Source: Chitinophagales bacterium (GTDB taxonomy: Bacteria > Bacteroidota > Bacteroidia > Chitinophagales > UBA8649). From it: a stretch of DNA of 17,779 bases. Shown here one piece after another: positions 7,340-14,204 of this stretch. The stretch is taken from the NCBI GenBank assembly GCA_016777395.1, contig JADHRO010000010.1, forward strand, positions 1 to 17,779. Reading direction: 5' to 3'. How positions within the stretch are numbered: position 1 is the stretch's first letter; every line of letters begins with the position of its first letter. Below the pieces are notes generated by a model. That model ran no database searches, was not told where the DNA came from, and was given only the letters and a program-made list of their open reading frames with translations. The position numbers were made by a program, and so were the translations under genes.

Positions 7340-8329
7340 TTAAATCCCTACCATATTGTAATTCTCCCGAATCGATTCAAGTGTATCAAATAATTCTTCA
7401 TGCTCCATCGAATTGACCAGCTTCATTCGGTAGGATTTAATATCTCGGAAACCTCGGAAATAACTCCCATAGTGCCTCCTGGTTTCAAGAACTCCAAGCA
7501 CATCCCCTTTCCATTCAATTGAGGTCTTTAAATGTTTTAGTGCGGTATCAACTCGCTCATCTACAGATGGAGGAGCAAGATGCTCCCCTGTCTTCATATA
7601 ATGTTTAATTTCCCTAAAAACCCAAGGATACCCGATTGCTGCTCTACCAATCATTATTCCATCAACCCCATATTTATTTTTATACTCTAAGCACTTTTCC
7701 GGCGTATCAATATCTCCATTTCCAAAAATTGGGATTTGAATACGAGGGTTTTCCTTAATCTTGGCAATTTCAGACCAATCGGCCTCCCCTTTATACATTT
7801 GCTTTCGGGTTCTACCGTGAATACTAAGTGCTTTAATACCCACATCTTGCAATCGCTCTGCGACTTCTTGAATGCGAATAGAGTTACTATCCCAGCCCAA
7901 CCTTGTTTTAACGGTTACAGGTAAATTAGTGGATTTCACAACAGCCTCTGTTAAGGACACCATGCGGGGTATATCTTGTAAAATACCAGCACCAGCCATT
8001 TTCCCAACGACTTTCTTCACTGGACAACCAAAATTAATATCTAGAATTTCTGGGTTAGCTTTTTCCACAATTCTTGCCGACATCATCATGGACTCTAAAA
8101 CCGAACCAAAAATTTGAATGCCGATAGGTCGTTCCGCATCGTAAATATCTAACTTTTTGACACTCTTATCCGCATCTCTAATCAGCCCTTCAGTTGAAAT
8201 GAATTCAGTATACATTAGGTCCGCCCCATTTGCCTTGCATAATGCCCTAAACGGTGGATCACTTACATCCTCCATCGGCGCTAACAAGAGAGGGAAATCT
8301 CCTAATTCCAATTGGTCGATTTTCACCAT
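7340..8329 (-). CDS. dusB: tRNA-dihydrouridine synthase (DusB/NifR3 family)
   Basis: This FMN-dependent enzyme reduces specific uridines in tRNA to 5,6-dihydrouridine. The 329 residues show the family order: N-terminal Leu-Ala-Pro-Met-Glu (about 16-20) at the FMN site, Asn-Phe-Gly-Cys-Pro with catalytic Cys102 (99-103), Lys-x-Arg (141-143), His-Gly-Arg-Thr-Arg (171-175), Gly-Asn-Gly-Asp (203-206) and Gly-Arg-Ala-Ala (228-231) for phosphate binding. A C-terminal helical domain for tRNA binding follows, including Arg-Arg-His-Tyr-Gly at about 284-288. The motif set and length fit DusB; assignment among the Dus subfamilies is by pattern, not alignment. The ATG at 8329 is the only plausible start because the next Met (19) is inside the FMN site. 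The gene is alone on its strand, divergent from the CPBP gene. Confidence 0.92.
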   Translation of the reverse strand: MVKIDQLELGDFPLLLAPMEDVSDPPFRALCKANGADLMYTEFISTEGLIRDADKSVKKLDIYDAERPIGIQIFGSVLESMMMSARIVEKANPEILDINFGCPVKKVVGKMAGAGILQDIPRMVSLTEAVVKSTNLPVTVKTRLGWDSNSIRIQEVAERLQDVGIKALSIHGRTRKQMYKGEADWSEIAKIKENPRIQIPIFGNGDIDTPEKCLEYKNKYGVDGIMIGRAAIGYPWVFREIKHYMKTGEHLAPPSVDERVDTALKHLKTSIEWKGDVLGVLETRRHYGSYFRGFRDIKSYRMKLVNSMEHEELFDTLESIRENYNMVGI

Positions 8330-8333
8330 AAAG

Positions 8334-8341
8334 CAAAGATA
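8334..8341 (-). promoter_or_regulatory. candidate -7 promoter element of dusB, almost touching the start codon
   Basis: The minus strand reads TATCTTTG, an exact TAnnTTTG match, and only four bases (CTTT) separate it from the dusB ATG. If used, transcription would start at or within a base or two of the ATG, giving a leaderless mRNA. No well-spaced -33 TTG was found. Confidence 0.4.
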
Positions 8342-8449
8342 CTTTTTTTGTCAAATTACTGTAAATCTTATCCAGTTTATAAATGTCAAAATCCTCTTAG
8401 CCTGGAGTACATTAGTTGACTTTAAATAATTTGTTAATTTTACAGGTCT

Positions 8450-9334
8450 ATGGAAGATGATTTACCTCAAAAAAAAAGAGGGATATTGGAGCACCGACCT
8501 TTGATGGTTTTTTTGTGGGCGGTACTCCCTATAATAGCCGTTTTTGGTGTAACTATTATGAGGCCGTCTCCTAGTTCGCTTGAGCTAATTGGCAATCAGA
8601 GTATACTGGAGCTGGGCCTTACCCAAATTGTGTCGGTTATCATAATGTTGATTTTACCTGCCATTCTTATCACCTACGTATACAAGAGGTATGTGTTTGA
8701 GTTCTTAAAGCTTTTAAATCCCCCCAAGCTTTCGCACATTGCATTGGGAGCTTTAATCATTTTAAGTGCTAATTTCTTTTTGAATTACTTGATGGAATTG
8801 AATACTATTATTCCGCTTCCTGATGGTTTAAAGGTTAAATTTCAAGGCCTGCAAGAGCTTACTTCAGAAGCGCAAGCATTCTTTTTAAAATTTTCCGGTT
8901 TAAGCGAATTTTTAATAGTCTTCTTAACCCTTGCCATTTTCCCAGCGATTGCTGAAGAGATTTACTTTAGAGGCCTTTTAATAGGAGTTTTGAATGATAT
9001 GAAGATAGGTGCATTTCATGCTATCTTTATATCTTCTATCTTATTTGCTATGATGCATTTTCAATTCTACTACATTCTTCCCTTGTTGTTTATGGGTGGA
9101 ATCTTAGGGTATGTTTATTATCGAACAAAAAATCTTTGGGTAAGTATTTTTATGCACTTACTCAACAATGGATTAATCGTACTTCTGACCTTAAGCAATC
9201 AAAATAAGCTTACGCAGGTAGATTTAGAAGCAAATCCACCTTTATATATTTCTGCAATAGGAATAATTGTTTTTATCATCAGTGTTTACTACTTTCATCA
9301 ACTAACTAAATCTAATAAGCTAAAAAAAGTATGA
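8450..9334 (+). CDS. CPBP-family (CAAX protease/bacteriocin-processing type) intramembrane metalloprotease
   Basis: The 294-residue integral membrane protein has about seven or eight hydrophobic segments (for example 18-37, 58-77, 96-116, 153-168, 187-201, 208-224, 230-248, 266-282). The catalytic motifs of the Abi/CPBP glutamic-type or metal-dependent proteases are intact: Glu169-Glu170-x-x-x-Arg174, Phe-x-x-x-His203, and His236-x-x-x-Asn240. Family members cleave substrates within or near the membrane, but the substrate here is unknown. The last four bases overlap the next gene as ATGA at 9331-9334, so translation of cdsA is probably coupled to it. This places the protease in a phospholipid-synthesis cluster, with no bacteriocin or prenylation genes visible. 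A promoter may lie in 8416-8442 (TTG and a TAATTTTA box) but is weak. Confidence 0.9.
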   Translation: MEDDLPQKKRGILEHRPLMVFLWAVLPIIAVFGVTIMRPSPSSLELIGNQSILELGLTQIVSVIIMLILPAILITYVYKRYVFEFLKLLNPPKLSHIALGALIILSANFFLNYLMELNTIIPLPDGLKVKFQGLQELTSEAQAFFLKFSGLSEFLIVFLTLAIFPAIAEEIYFRGLLIGVLNDMKIGAFHAIFISSILFAMMHFQFYYILPLLFMGGILGYVYYRTKNLWVSIFMHLLNNGLIVLLTLSNQNKLTQVDLEANPPLYISAIGIIVFIISVYYFHQLTKSNKLKKV

Positions 9335-10155
9335 GCACCTTTTTAACTAGAGCCTTATCAGGCATTCTTTTTGTAGCCATAATGGTTGGAGCTTCTTATT
9401 TTCAAGCGGGGTATATCGTACTTATTGCATTAGTCTCTGCCTTTTGCACCAATGAATTTTTTGATATTACTGTTTCTCTTCGGGATGAAAAACCTAAATA
9501 TGCCAAAATTTACCGAGTTTGGTTAATGGCAACTAATGTTTTGGGATTCCTTATTACTGCTGCTTTTATGTCGGACAAACTTAGCATCAAGTTTATCAGC
9601 ATTCTTCCTGTTTTGATTTTTGGACTTTTTATCGTTGAGCTTTACTCTAAGTCAGAAAAACCATTAATCAATATTGGATTAAACCTGAGTGCATTCGTAT
9701 ACATCGGTATTCCATTTTCATTGCTTAATTTTATTGTTTACAAAAATGGTTTTTATTCCCCTGGGACATTGCTTGGCATTCTCGTTTTGGTTTGGGTCTA
9801 TGATAGTGCCGCCTACATAATTGGTAGTCAATTTGGCAGCAGACCACTATTTAAAAGAATTTCTCCTAACAAAACATGGGAAGGCTCAATTGGAGGGCTT
9901 CTCGTACTAACTGCACTGGGCTTCAGTTTAGGCTATATTTTTCAAGATTTAAGCACTTTAGAATGGGCCGTCATATCATGGCTTATTGCCTATTTTTCTG
10001 CTACCGGAGATTTAGTTGAGTCCCTAATGAAAAGAAGTTTAGGGATAAAAGATACAGGGAATATACTTCCTGGACACGGCGGATTCCTCGACCGTTTTGA
10101 TGCATTCATTTTTGTGATTCCCTTCATTGCATTCTATATCATTTGTTTTACTTAA
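9331..10155 (+). CDS. cdsA: phosphatidate cytidylyltransferase (CDP-diacylglycerol synthase)
   Basis: CdsA converts phosphatidic acid and CTP to CDP-diacylglycerol, the branch-point precursor of bacterial phospholipids, at the inner membrane. The 274-residue protein has about eight membrane segments. The family signature covers residues 231-257: Ser231, Lys234-Arg235, Lys240-Asp241, then Pro-Gly-His-Gly-Gly and Asp-Arg-Phe-Asp ending at Asp257. Supporting residues are Asp158 (Val-Tyr-Asp-Ser-Ala), the Ser-Pro-Asn-Lys-Thr-Trp-Glu-Gly block at 178-185, and Gly-Asp at 226-227. Length is as expected. The ATG at 9331 overlaps the CPBP stop by four bases (ATGA), a strong sign of operon structure. 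Downstream psd uses a lipid made from its product; the intervening phosphatidylserine synthase gene is not in the window. Confidence 0.95.
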   Translation: MSTFLTRALSGILFVAIMVGASYFQAGYIVLIALVSAFCTNEFFDITVSLRDEKPKYAKIYRVWLMATNVLGFLITAAFMSDKLSIKFISILPVLIFGLFIVELYSKSEKPLINIGLNLSAFVYIGIPFSLLNFIVYKNGFYSPGTLLGILVLVWVYDSAAYIIGSQFGSRPLFKRISPNKTWEGSIGGLLVLTALGFSLGYIFQDLSTLEWAVISWLIAYFSATGDLVESLMKRSLGIKDTGNILPGHGGFLDRFDAFIFVIPFIAFYIICFT

Positions 10156-10186
10156 GTACATAGGAACAATTCTTCGTTATTATTGT

Positions 10187-10194
10187 TATTTTTG
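10187..10194 (+). promoter_or_regulatory. candidate -7 promoter element for psd
   Basis: TATTTTTG matches TAnnTTTG exactly, 25 bases before the psd ATG at 10219, predicting transcription from about 10200. A properly spaced -33 TTG was not found. If real, psd and the small gene after it can be transcribed separately from cdsA. It also argues against translation starting at the upstream TTG (10183), which would be outside this transcript. Confidence 0.35.
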
Positions 10195-10218
10195 CACGGC
10201 TTACAGGGAAGCAATTTT

Positions 10219-10899
10219 ATGAGAATAAACAACAAATACAATATACATAAGGAGGGCTATAAAATTATATTAGTAACCATAGCTCTTTTACTTTTAATGA
10301 ATATTGCAGCAAATTTCATTCAATCTATGAGTTCTTTCCGTGTATTTTTCGGAATTGTCTCATTAATGTTTTTTGGATTTGTAGTTGCTTTTTTTCGAAT
10401 TCCTTTTCGAATATTTAACCAGCATAATGATCAAATTATAGCTCCTGCAGATGGAAAGGTTGTCGTTATTGAAGAAGTTGAAGAACCTGAATACTTTAAA
10501 GACAAGCGAATTCAAGTATCTATATTCATGTCCCCTACAAATGTGCATGTAAACAGAAATCCTATTGCAGGAGAAGTAAAATATGTAAGGTACCATCCAG
10601 GAAAATACCTTGTGGCATGGCACCCCAAATCTTCTACCAAAAATGAACGATACACCGTCGTCGTTGGTAATGACCAAGTCAGTATCTTAACAAGGCAAAT
10701 AGCAGGGAAGTTAGCAAGAAGGATAGTTAACTACCTGAAAGTAGGAGAAGATGTTGAGCAATGTGAAGAGTTTGGTTTTATAAAATTTGGGTCAAGGGTT
10801 GACCTATTTTTACCCCTTAACACTGTTATCCATACCAAGCTAAAAGACAAGGTAAAGGGTGGAGTCACCATTATTGGCACAATTCCCCAAAAAAATTAA
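10219..10899 (+). CDS. psd: phosphatidylserine decarboxylase, short (Psd-related) form
   Basis: This enzyme decarboxylates phosphatidylserine to phosphatidylethanolamine at the membrane, using a pyruvoyl group made by self-cleavage. From the ATG at 10219 the protein has 226 residues: two hydrophobic segments at about 17-33 and 42-60, Ala-Pro-Ala-Asp-Gly-Lys (75-80), Met-Ser-Pro-Thr-Asn-Val-His-Val-Asn-Arg (104-113), and the processing site Phe-Gly-Ser-Arg-Val-Asp with cleavage expected between Gly191 and Ser192. The short length and GS site match the archaetidylserine-type/Psd-related family rather than the 320-residue E. coli form. An in-frame TTG at 10183 would add 12 residues. ATG is preferred because the Ile-His-Lys-Glu-Gly-Tyr opening is typical and a promoter box lies at 10187-10194. 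The gene follows cdsA by 63 bases. Confidence 0.92.
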   Translation: MRINNKYNIHKEGYKIILVTIALLLLMNIAANFIQSMSSFRVFFGIVSLMFFGFVVAFFRIPFRIFNQHNDQIIAPADGKVVVIEEVEEPEYFKDKRIQVSIFMSPTNVHVNRNPIAGEVKYVRYHPGKYLVAWHPKSSTKNERYTVVVGNDQVSILTRQIAGKLARRIVNYLKVGEDVEQCEEFGFIKFGSRVDLFLPLNTVIHTKLKDKVKGGVTIIGTIPQKN

Positions 10900-10910
10900 A
10901 ATACTAAATT

Positions 10911-11216
10911 ATGAAAAAAGTTAATTTACTAATTCTCAGTGTTGTATTTGTAGTCTTTGGATTTAGTCAAGGTATAGAGAAAAATGAAGTTACTCTTGAG
11001 GCGGATGAAACGATCAAACTTGATCCAATCAAAGTTGATCAGGCAGGTACTAAAATTAATGTATCTCCCTCAATAATTAAACTCAATACCGACAAAATAG
11101 AACACAAGGATCTCATTCTAAAGATGAAGGAAGACAGTAAAAAATTAATACACTCTACCGAATCGGAAAAGAAAGCTGCGCAGTTGAAATCAGACGAAAC
11201 ATCCACAGAAGATTAA
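10911..11216 (+). CDS. small exported protein of unknown function
   Basis: A 101-residue protein begins 11 bases after psd and is probably co-transcribed with it. It has a signal peptide (Lys2-Lys3, hydrophobic residues 5-17, likely cleavage around Ser19/Gln20), leaving a mature chain of about 80 residues. That chain is very polar, rich in Lys, Glu, Asp, Ser and Thr. It has a short hydrophobic-alternating section at about 40-60 (valine/isoleucine with an Asn-Val-Ser-Pro turn) and a lysine/glutamate-rich likely helical tail. There are no cysteines, no lipobox and no membrane segment beyond the signal, so it should be periplasmic or secreted. I do not recognise a family. The signal peptide, the tight spacing and codon use like its neighbours support a real gene. 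Confidence 0.7.
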   Translation: MKKVNLLILSVVFVVFGFSQGIEKNEVTLEADETIKLDPIKVDQAGTKINVSPSIIKLNTDKIEHKDLILKMKEDSKKLIHSTESEKKAAQLKSDETSTED

Positions 11217-11298
11217 TAAAAAGCGGTAAGCAAAAAGAAGAGCATCCTTTGGTAGAAGCCCTTTTTTATTGTAAATTTTTCCTTTCGATTAGAAGGCG

Positions 11299-11306
11299 TA
11301 CATTTG
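11299..11306 (+). promoter_or_regulatory. candidate -7 promoter element for the M42 peptidase gene
   Basis: TACATTTG matches TAnnTTTG exactly, 32 bases before the peptidase ATG, predicting a leader of about 25 bases. A T-rich stretch occupies the -33 position but no clear TTG is at the standard distance. Confidence 0.4.
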
Positions 11307-11338
11307 CCTAAGCTTTACAAATAAACAAAAAATCAGGT

Positions 11339-12391
11339 ATGATCAATGTAGCTCTACTAGCCACTATTACAGAAACCGCCGGAGCTCCGGGTTTCGAAAA
11401 TCGAATACGCAATTTTATTAAAGATCAAGTGACTCCCTTTGTCGATGAAGTAAGTATTGATGCGATGGGGAACTTAATTGCGCTTAAAAAGGGAAAAGAC
11501 AGTAGCAAGCGTACAATGGTAGCTGCACATCTCGATGAAATAGGTTTTATTGTAACCGGAATTGATAATAAAGGTTTTGTTCGTTTCCATACGCTTGGGG
11601 GATTTGACCCAAAAACTTTAACTGCGCAGCGAGTAATCGTTCATGGTAAAAAAGATTTGATAGGAGTAATGGGTAGCAAACCGATACATGTAATGACTCC
11701 TGACGAACGTACTAAAAATCTTAAGACGACTGATTTCTTTATTGACATGGGGATGAGTAAAGAAGAAGTTGAAGAATATATTGAAGTTGGCAATCCAATT
11801 ACGCGTCAAAGAGAACTAATAGAAATGGGGAATTGCGTGAATGCTAAATCTTTAGATAATAGAGTTTCAGTTTTTATATTACTTGAGGCGTTAAAACAAT
11901 TAAAGGATAAAGAAGTGCCTTATGACTTATATGGAGTTTTCACTGTACAAGAAGAAATCGGTATTCGGGGTGCTACAGTTGCTGGTCATCATGTAGAGCC
12001 TCATTTTAGTTTCGGTCTTGACACGACTATTGCATTTGACGTACCTGGATCGCAGCCTCATGAACAAATCACTCAAATGGGCAATGGAACCGCTATTAAA
12101 ATTATGGATAGCTCAACAGTCTGCGATACCCGAATGGTAAGATATATGAAAGAAACTGCAGATAAGCATAAGCTCAAATGGCAAGCAGAAATCTTAACTG
12201 CAGGGGGTACCGATACGGCAGGGATGCAGCGAATGTCGAAATATGGAACAATTGCTGGCGCAATTTCTATTCCTACTAGACACATACATCAAGTGATAGA
12301 AATGTGTAACAAAGAAGATATACATTTATCTATCGAAATGCTTAAAGCATGTGTAAGTAATTTGGATACTTTTGATTGGTCTCATCAATAA
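11339..12391 (+). CDS. M42-family metallo-aminopeptidase
   Basis: The 350-residue cytoplasmic enzyme belongs to the M42 (glutamyl aminopeptidase/FrvX/tetrahedral aminopeptidase) family, which removes N-terminal residues from peptides using two metal ions. Expected ligands and catalytic residues are visible: His64-x-Asp66, bridging Asp173 in Ser-Leu-Asp-Asn-Arg, general base Glu205 followed by metal ligand Glu206 (Gln-Glu-Glu-Ile-Gly), Asp228 (Gly-Leu-Asp-Thr) and His317 in the Pro-Thr-Arg-x-x-His block. Gly-Gly-Thr-Asp at 289-292 is also typical. Length matches the family (340-365). These proteins usually form 12-subunit tetrahedral assemblies that finish off peptides from other proteases. 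Substrate preference cannot be read from sequence, and older annotations as endoglucanase are unlikely to be right. The dehydratase gene follows after 12 bases in the same frame. Confidence 0.92.
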   Translation: MINVALLATITETAGAPGFENRIRNFIKDQVTPFVDEVSIDAMGNLIALKKGKDSSKRTMVAAHLDEIGFIVTGIDNKGFVRFHTLGGFDPKTLTAQRVIVHGKKDLIGVMGSKPIHVMTPDERTKNLKTTDFFIDMGMSKEEVEEYIEVGNPITRQRELIEMGNCVNAKSLDNRVSVFILLEALKQLKDKEVPYDLYGVFTVQEEIGIRGATVAGHHVEPHFSFGLDTTIAFDVPGSQPHEQITQMGNGTAIKIMDSSTVCDTRMVRYMKETADKHKLKWQAEILTAGGTDTAGMQRMSKYGTIAGAISIPTRHIHQVIEMCNKEDIHLSIEMLKACVSNLDTFDWSHQ

Positions 12392-12403
12392 AACCATAAA
12401 GAA

Positions 12404-12631
12404 ATGTGGAAAGAAGAAAACAACGAACTTAAAAAGAAATATACCTTTAAGAATTTTTCTGAGGCTTTTGCTTTTATGACTAGAGTCGCAATTTTAGCTG
12501 AAAAGCACAATCATCATCCGTGGTGGAGTAACGTATATAATCAGGTAGAAATTCACTTGACCACGCATGATGAAGGAAATACCATCACAGCAAAAGATCG
12601 AGATCTTGCAAAAGCAATTGATAGCTTGTAA
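12404..12631 (+). CDS. phhB: pterin-4a-carbinolamine dehydratase (short form)
   Basis: The 75-residue protein matches PCD/DCoH, which dehydrates 4a-hydroxytetrahydropterin after aromatic amino-acid hydroxylation. The active-site pattern is complete: Glu33-x3-His37-His38-Pro39, Tyr45, His55 in Thr-Thr-His-Asp, and Asp65. The domain opens with Phe-Lys-Asn-Phe-Ser-Glu-Ala and Phe-Met-Thr-Arg-Val-Ala. It lacks about 20 N-terminal residues found in the common 95-105 residue form. The frame cannot be extended upstream, because the stop of the M42 gene (12389-12391) lies in this same frame, four codons before the ATG. The core fold and catalytic histidines are intact, so it is probably a functional short form. 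No aromatic amino-acid hydroxylase or pterin reductase gene is in the window, so its partner is unknown; assistance in another pterin pathway is possible. Confidence 0.88.
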   Translation: MWKEENNELKKKYTFKNFSEAFAFMTRVAILAEKHNHHPWWSNVYNQVEIHLTTHDEGNTITAKDRDLAKAIDSL

Positions 12632-12724
12632 AATAATTGCCAAATCTTATAGCTTGAGATAAACTTATATCTTGAAATTGATTCTTGTCTGTCAAATATT
12701 TATAAGGACTTGATGTTGAAAAAA

Positions 12725-14002
12725 CTAACTCAACTTATCGAATCCAACAAAGGATTGAATTGCTTTTGGCATTCGAATGCCATCAGGTTCTTGATTATTT
12801 TCAATGAGCGCCGCTAGAATTCTTGGAAGTGCTAAGGCACTGCCATTTAGCGTATTGGCCAACTTTCTGTTTCCATCAACATCTTTGTAACGCAGCATTA
12901 AACGCTTAGTTTGATAAGTTTCGAAGTTAGAAATACTGCTGACCTCCAACCATCGTTTTTGTGCAGCACTATATACCTCAATATCATAGGTTAGCGTAGA
13001 AGTGAAGCCTAAATCACCCCCACACAAGCGCAATACTCGATAAGGCAATTCTAAGGCCTTTACCAAAGACTCCACATGGGCTACCATTTCCTCGAGCACT
13101 TCATAACTCTTATCTGGATGAGCAATTTGGACAATTTCAATTTTATCGAATTGATGCAGGCGATTCAAACCCCTTACGTGCGCTCCATAAGAACCCGCTT
13201 CTCTTCTAAAGCAGGGGGTGTATCCTGTTAAGCGGATTGGCAAATCCTTTTCTTCTACCAATTCGCCTCTGAACATATTTGTAATTGGCACCTCCGCTGT
13301 AGGAATAAGAAAATACGGATCTTCCTTCATTTCATACATCTGTCCTTCTTTATCAGGCAATTGTCCAGTTGCACGGGCACTTGTCTCATTAACCAATAAT
13401 GGTGGAATTACTTCTTTATAGCCTGCGTTTGTTGCTTGCGTAAGGAAGAAGTTTATTAATCCTCTTTGCAACTGTGCACCCTTTCCGGTATAAACAGGGA
13501 ATCCCGCACCTGTCAACTTGACACCTAATTCTAGATCAAAAATTCCAAACTTTTTAGCCAGGTCCCAGTGTGGTAAATCATTGTCACTGGCTAAAACGGG
13601 AAACTCTCCCCATTTTCTAACTACCTCATTATCTTCTGGTGTTTTTCCTAAAGGAACAGATTCATGAGGGATATTAGGTATTTGCAGCAATTCTTCTTCC
13701 AAATTTTGCAAGACTTTAAGCTGCTCATCCTGCAATTGACTCACTTCTTCTTTTAGATCAACAGATTCTTGACGCAAGATTTCTGCTTCATCACGCTTAC
13801 CCGATTTAAATAATTCTCCTATTTGCTTAGATAGCGCGTTGGTCCTAGCCAATTTTTCATCTAATATTGTTTGCACTCGCTTCCGTGTATCGTCCAAAGC
13901 AACAAGCTTGTTCAATAAATCATCCGCATTCTCAATATTTCGCTTTTTCAGACCTGCACTAGCCAAAGCCATTTTTCCCCTAATAATATTTATATCCAGC
14001 AT
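12725..14002 (-). CDS. serS: seryl-tRNA synthetase
   Basis: SerRS charges tRNA-Ser (and the selenocysteine tRNA where present) with serine. The 425-residue protein has the N-terminal antiparallel coiled-coil arm at about residues 30-105, which grips the tRNA long variable arm. The class II catalytic core follows: Thr-Ala-Glu-Val-Pro (235-239) for serine recognition, motif 2 at about 262-290 (Phe-Arg-Arg-Glu-Ala-Gly with Arg266/Arg267, then Leu-His-Gln-Phe-Asp-Lys-Ile-Glu), Gly-Asp-Leu-Gly-Phe (329-333), Glu-Val-Ser-Ser-x-Ser-Asn-Phe (353-360), and motif 3 at about 384-404 (Asn-Gly-Ser-Ala-Leu-Ala through the Arg394 region to Glu-Asn-Asn-Gln). Length is normal. It is convergent with the pterin dehydratase, with no clear terminator in the 93 bases between, and divergent from rho. 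Confidence 0.95.
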   Translation of the reverse strand: MLDINIIRGKMALASAGLKKRNIENADDLLNKLVALDDTRKRVQTILDEKLARTNALSKQIGELFKSGKRDEAEILRQESVDLKEEVSQLQDEQLKVLQNLEEELLQIPNIPHESVPLGKTPEDNEVVRKWGEFPVLASDNDLPHWDLAKKFGIFDLELGVKLTGAGFPVYTGKGAQLQRGLINFFLTQATNAGYKEVIPPLLVNETSARATGQLPDKEGQMYEMKEDPYFLIPTAEVPITNMFRGELVEEKDLPIRLTGYTPCFRREAGSYGAHVRGLNRLHQFDKIEIVQIAHPDKSYEVLEEMVAHVESLVKALELPYRVLRLCGGDLGFTSTLTYDIEVYSAAQKRWLEVSSISNFETYQTKRLMLRYKDVDGNRKLANTLNGSALALPRILAALIENNQEPDGIRMPKAIQSFVGFDKLS

Positions 14003-14021
14003 TAAAATTGATTCTTTGATG

Positions 14022-14029
14022 CAAAAATA
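14022..14029 (-). promoter_or_regulatory. candidate -7 promoter element for serS
   Basis: The minus strand reads TATTTTTG, an exact TAnnTTTG match, with 19 bases between it and the serS ATG. Just upstream is a 6-bp inverted repeat (ATGTAT at 14034-14039 and ATACAT at 14047-14052) that could bind a regulator. No well-spaced -33 TTG was seen. Confidence 0.4.
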
Positions 14030-14081
14030 GCCAATGTATCGGCAAAATACATCGAATAAAGGCTTATTTGTTCAAATAATG

Positions 14082-14112
14082 TTTGTGGAGATAAAAACTT
14101 TGCGTAACATTG
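14082..14112 (+). promoter_or_regulatory. candidate promoter for rho
   Basis: TTTG at 14082-14085 and TAACATTG at 14105-14112 are separated by 19 bases, the standard Bacteroidota -33/-7 spacing. The -7 box has one mismatch to TAnnTTTG. Transcription from about 14118 would leave a rho leader of roughly 87 bases. That leader contains a short palindrome (GCTAG at 14134-14138, CTAGC at 14141-14145) and a 9-base direct repeat (14162-14170 and 14180-14188). Confidence 0.45.
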
Positions 14113-14204
14113 TGATGGTTTAAAAACACCACAGCTAGTTCTAGCACTTCAAATCAATCTCAACTAATTTTTTCGAAAGAACTAATTTCAAATAAAATCA
14201 AAAT

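Noticed and set aside
10183..10218. TTG start adding 12 residues to Psd
   Set aside because: The TTG overlaps the promoter-like region, and the ATG at 10219 gives the usual N-terminus of this short family.
11221..11275. Terminator after the small exported protein gene
   Set aside because: The T run at 11262-11267 follows only a mismatched, interrupted complement (AAGAGC with GCCCTT); no clean stem could be drawn.
12636..12700. Terminator between the pterin dehydratase and serS
   Set aside because: Only a 5-bp AT stem (AGATA/TATCT) is present, with no following T run.
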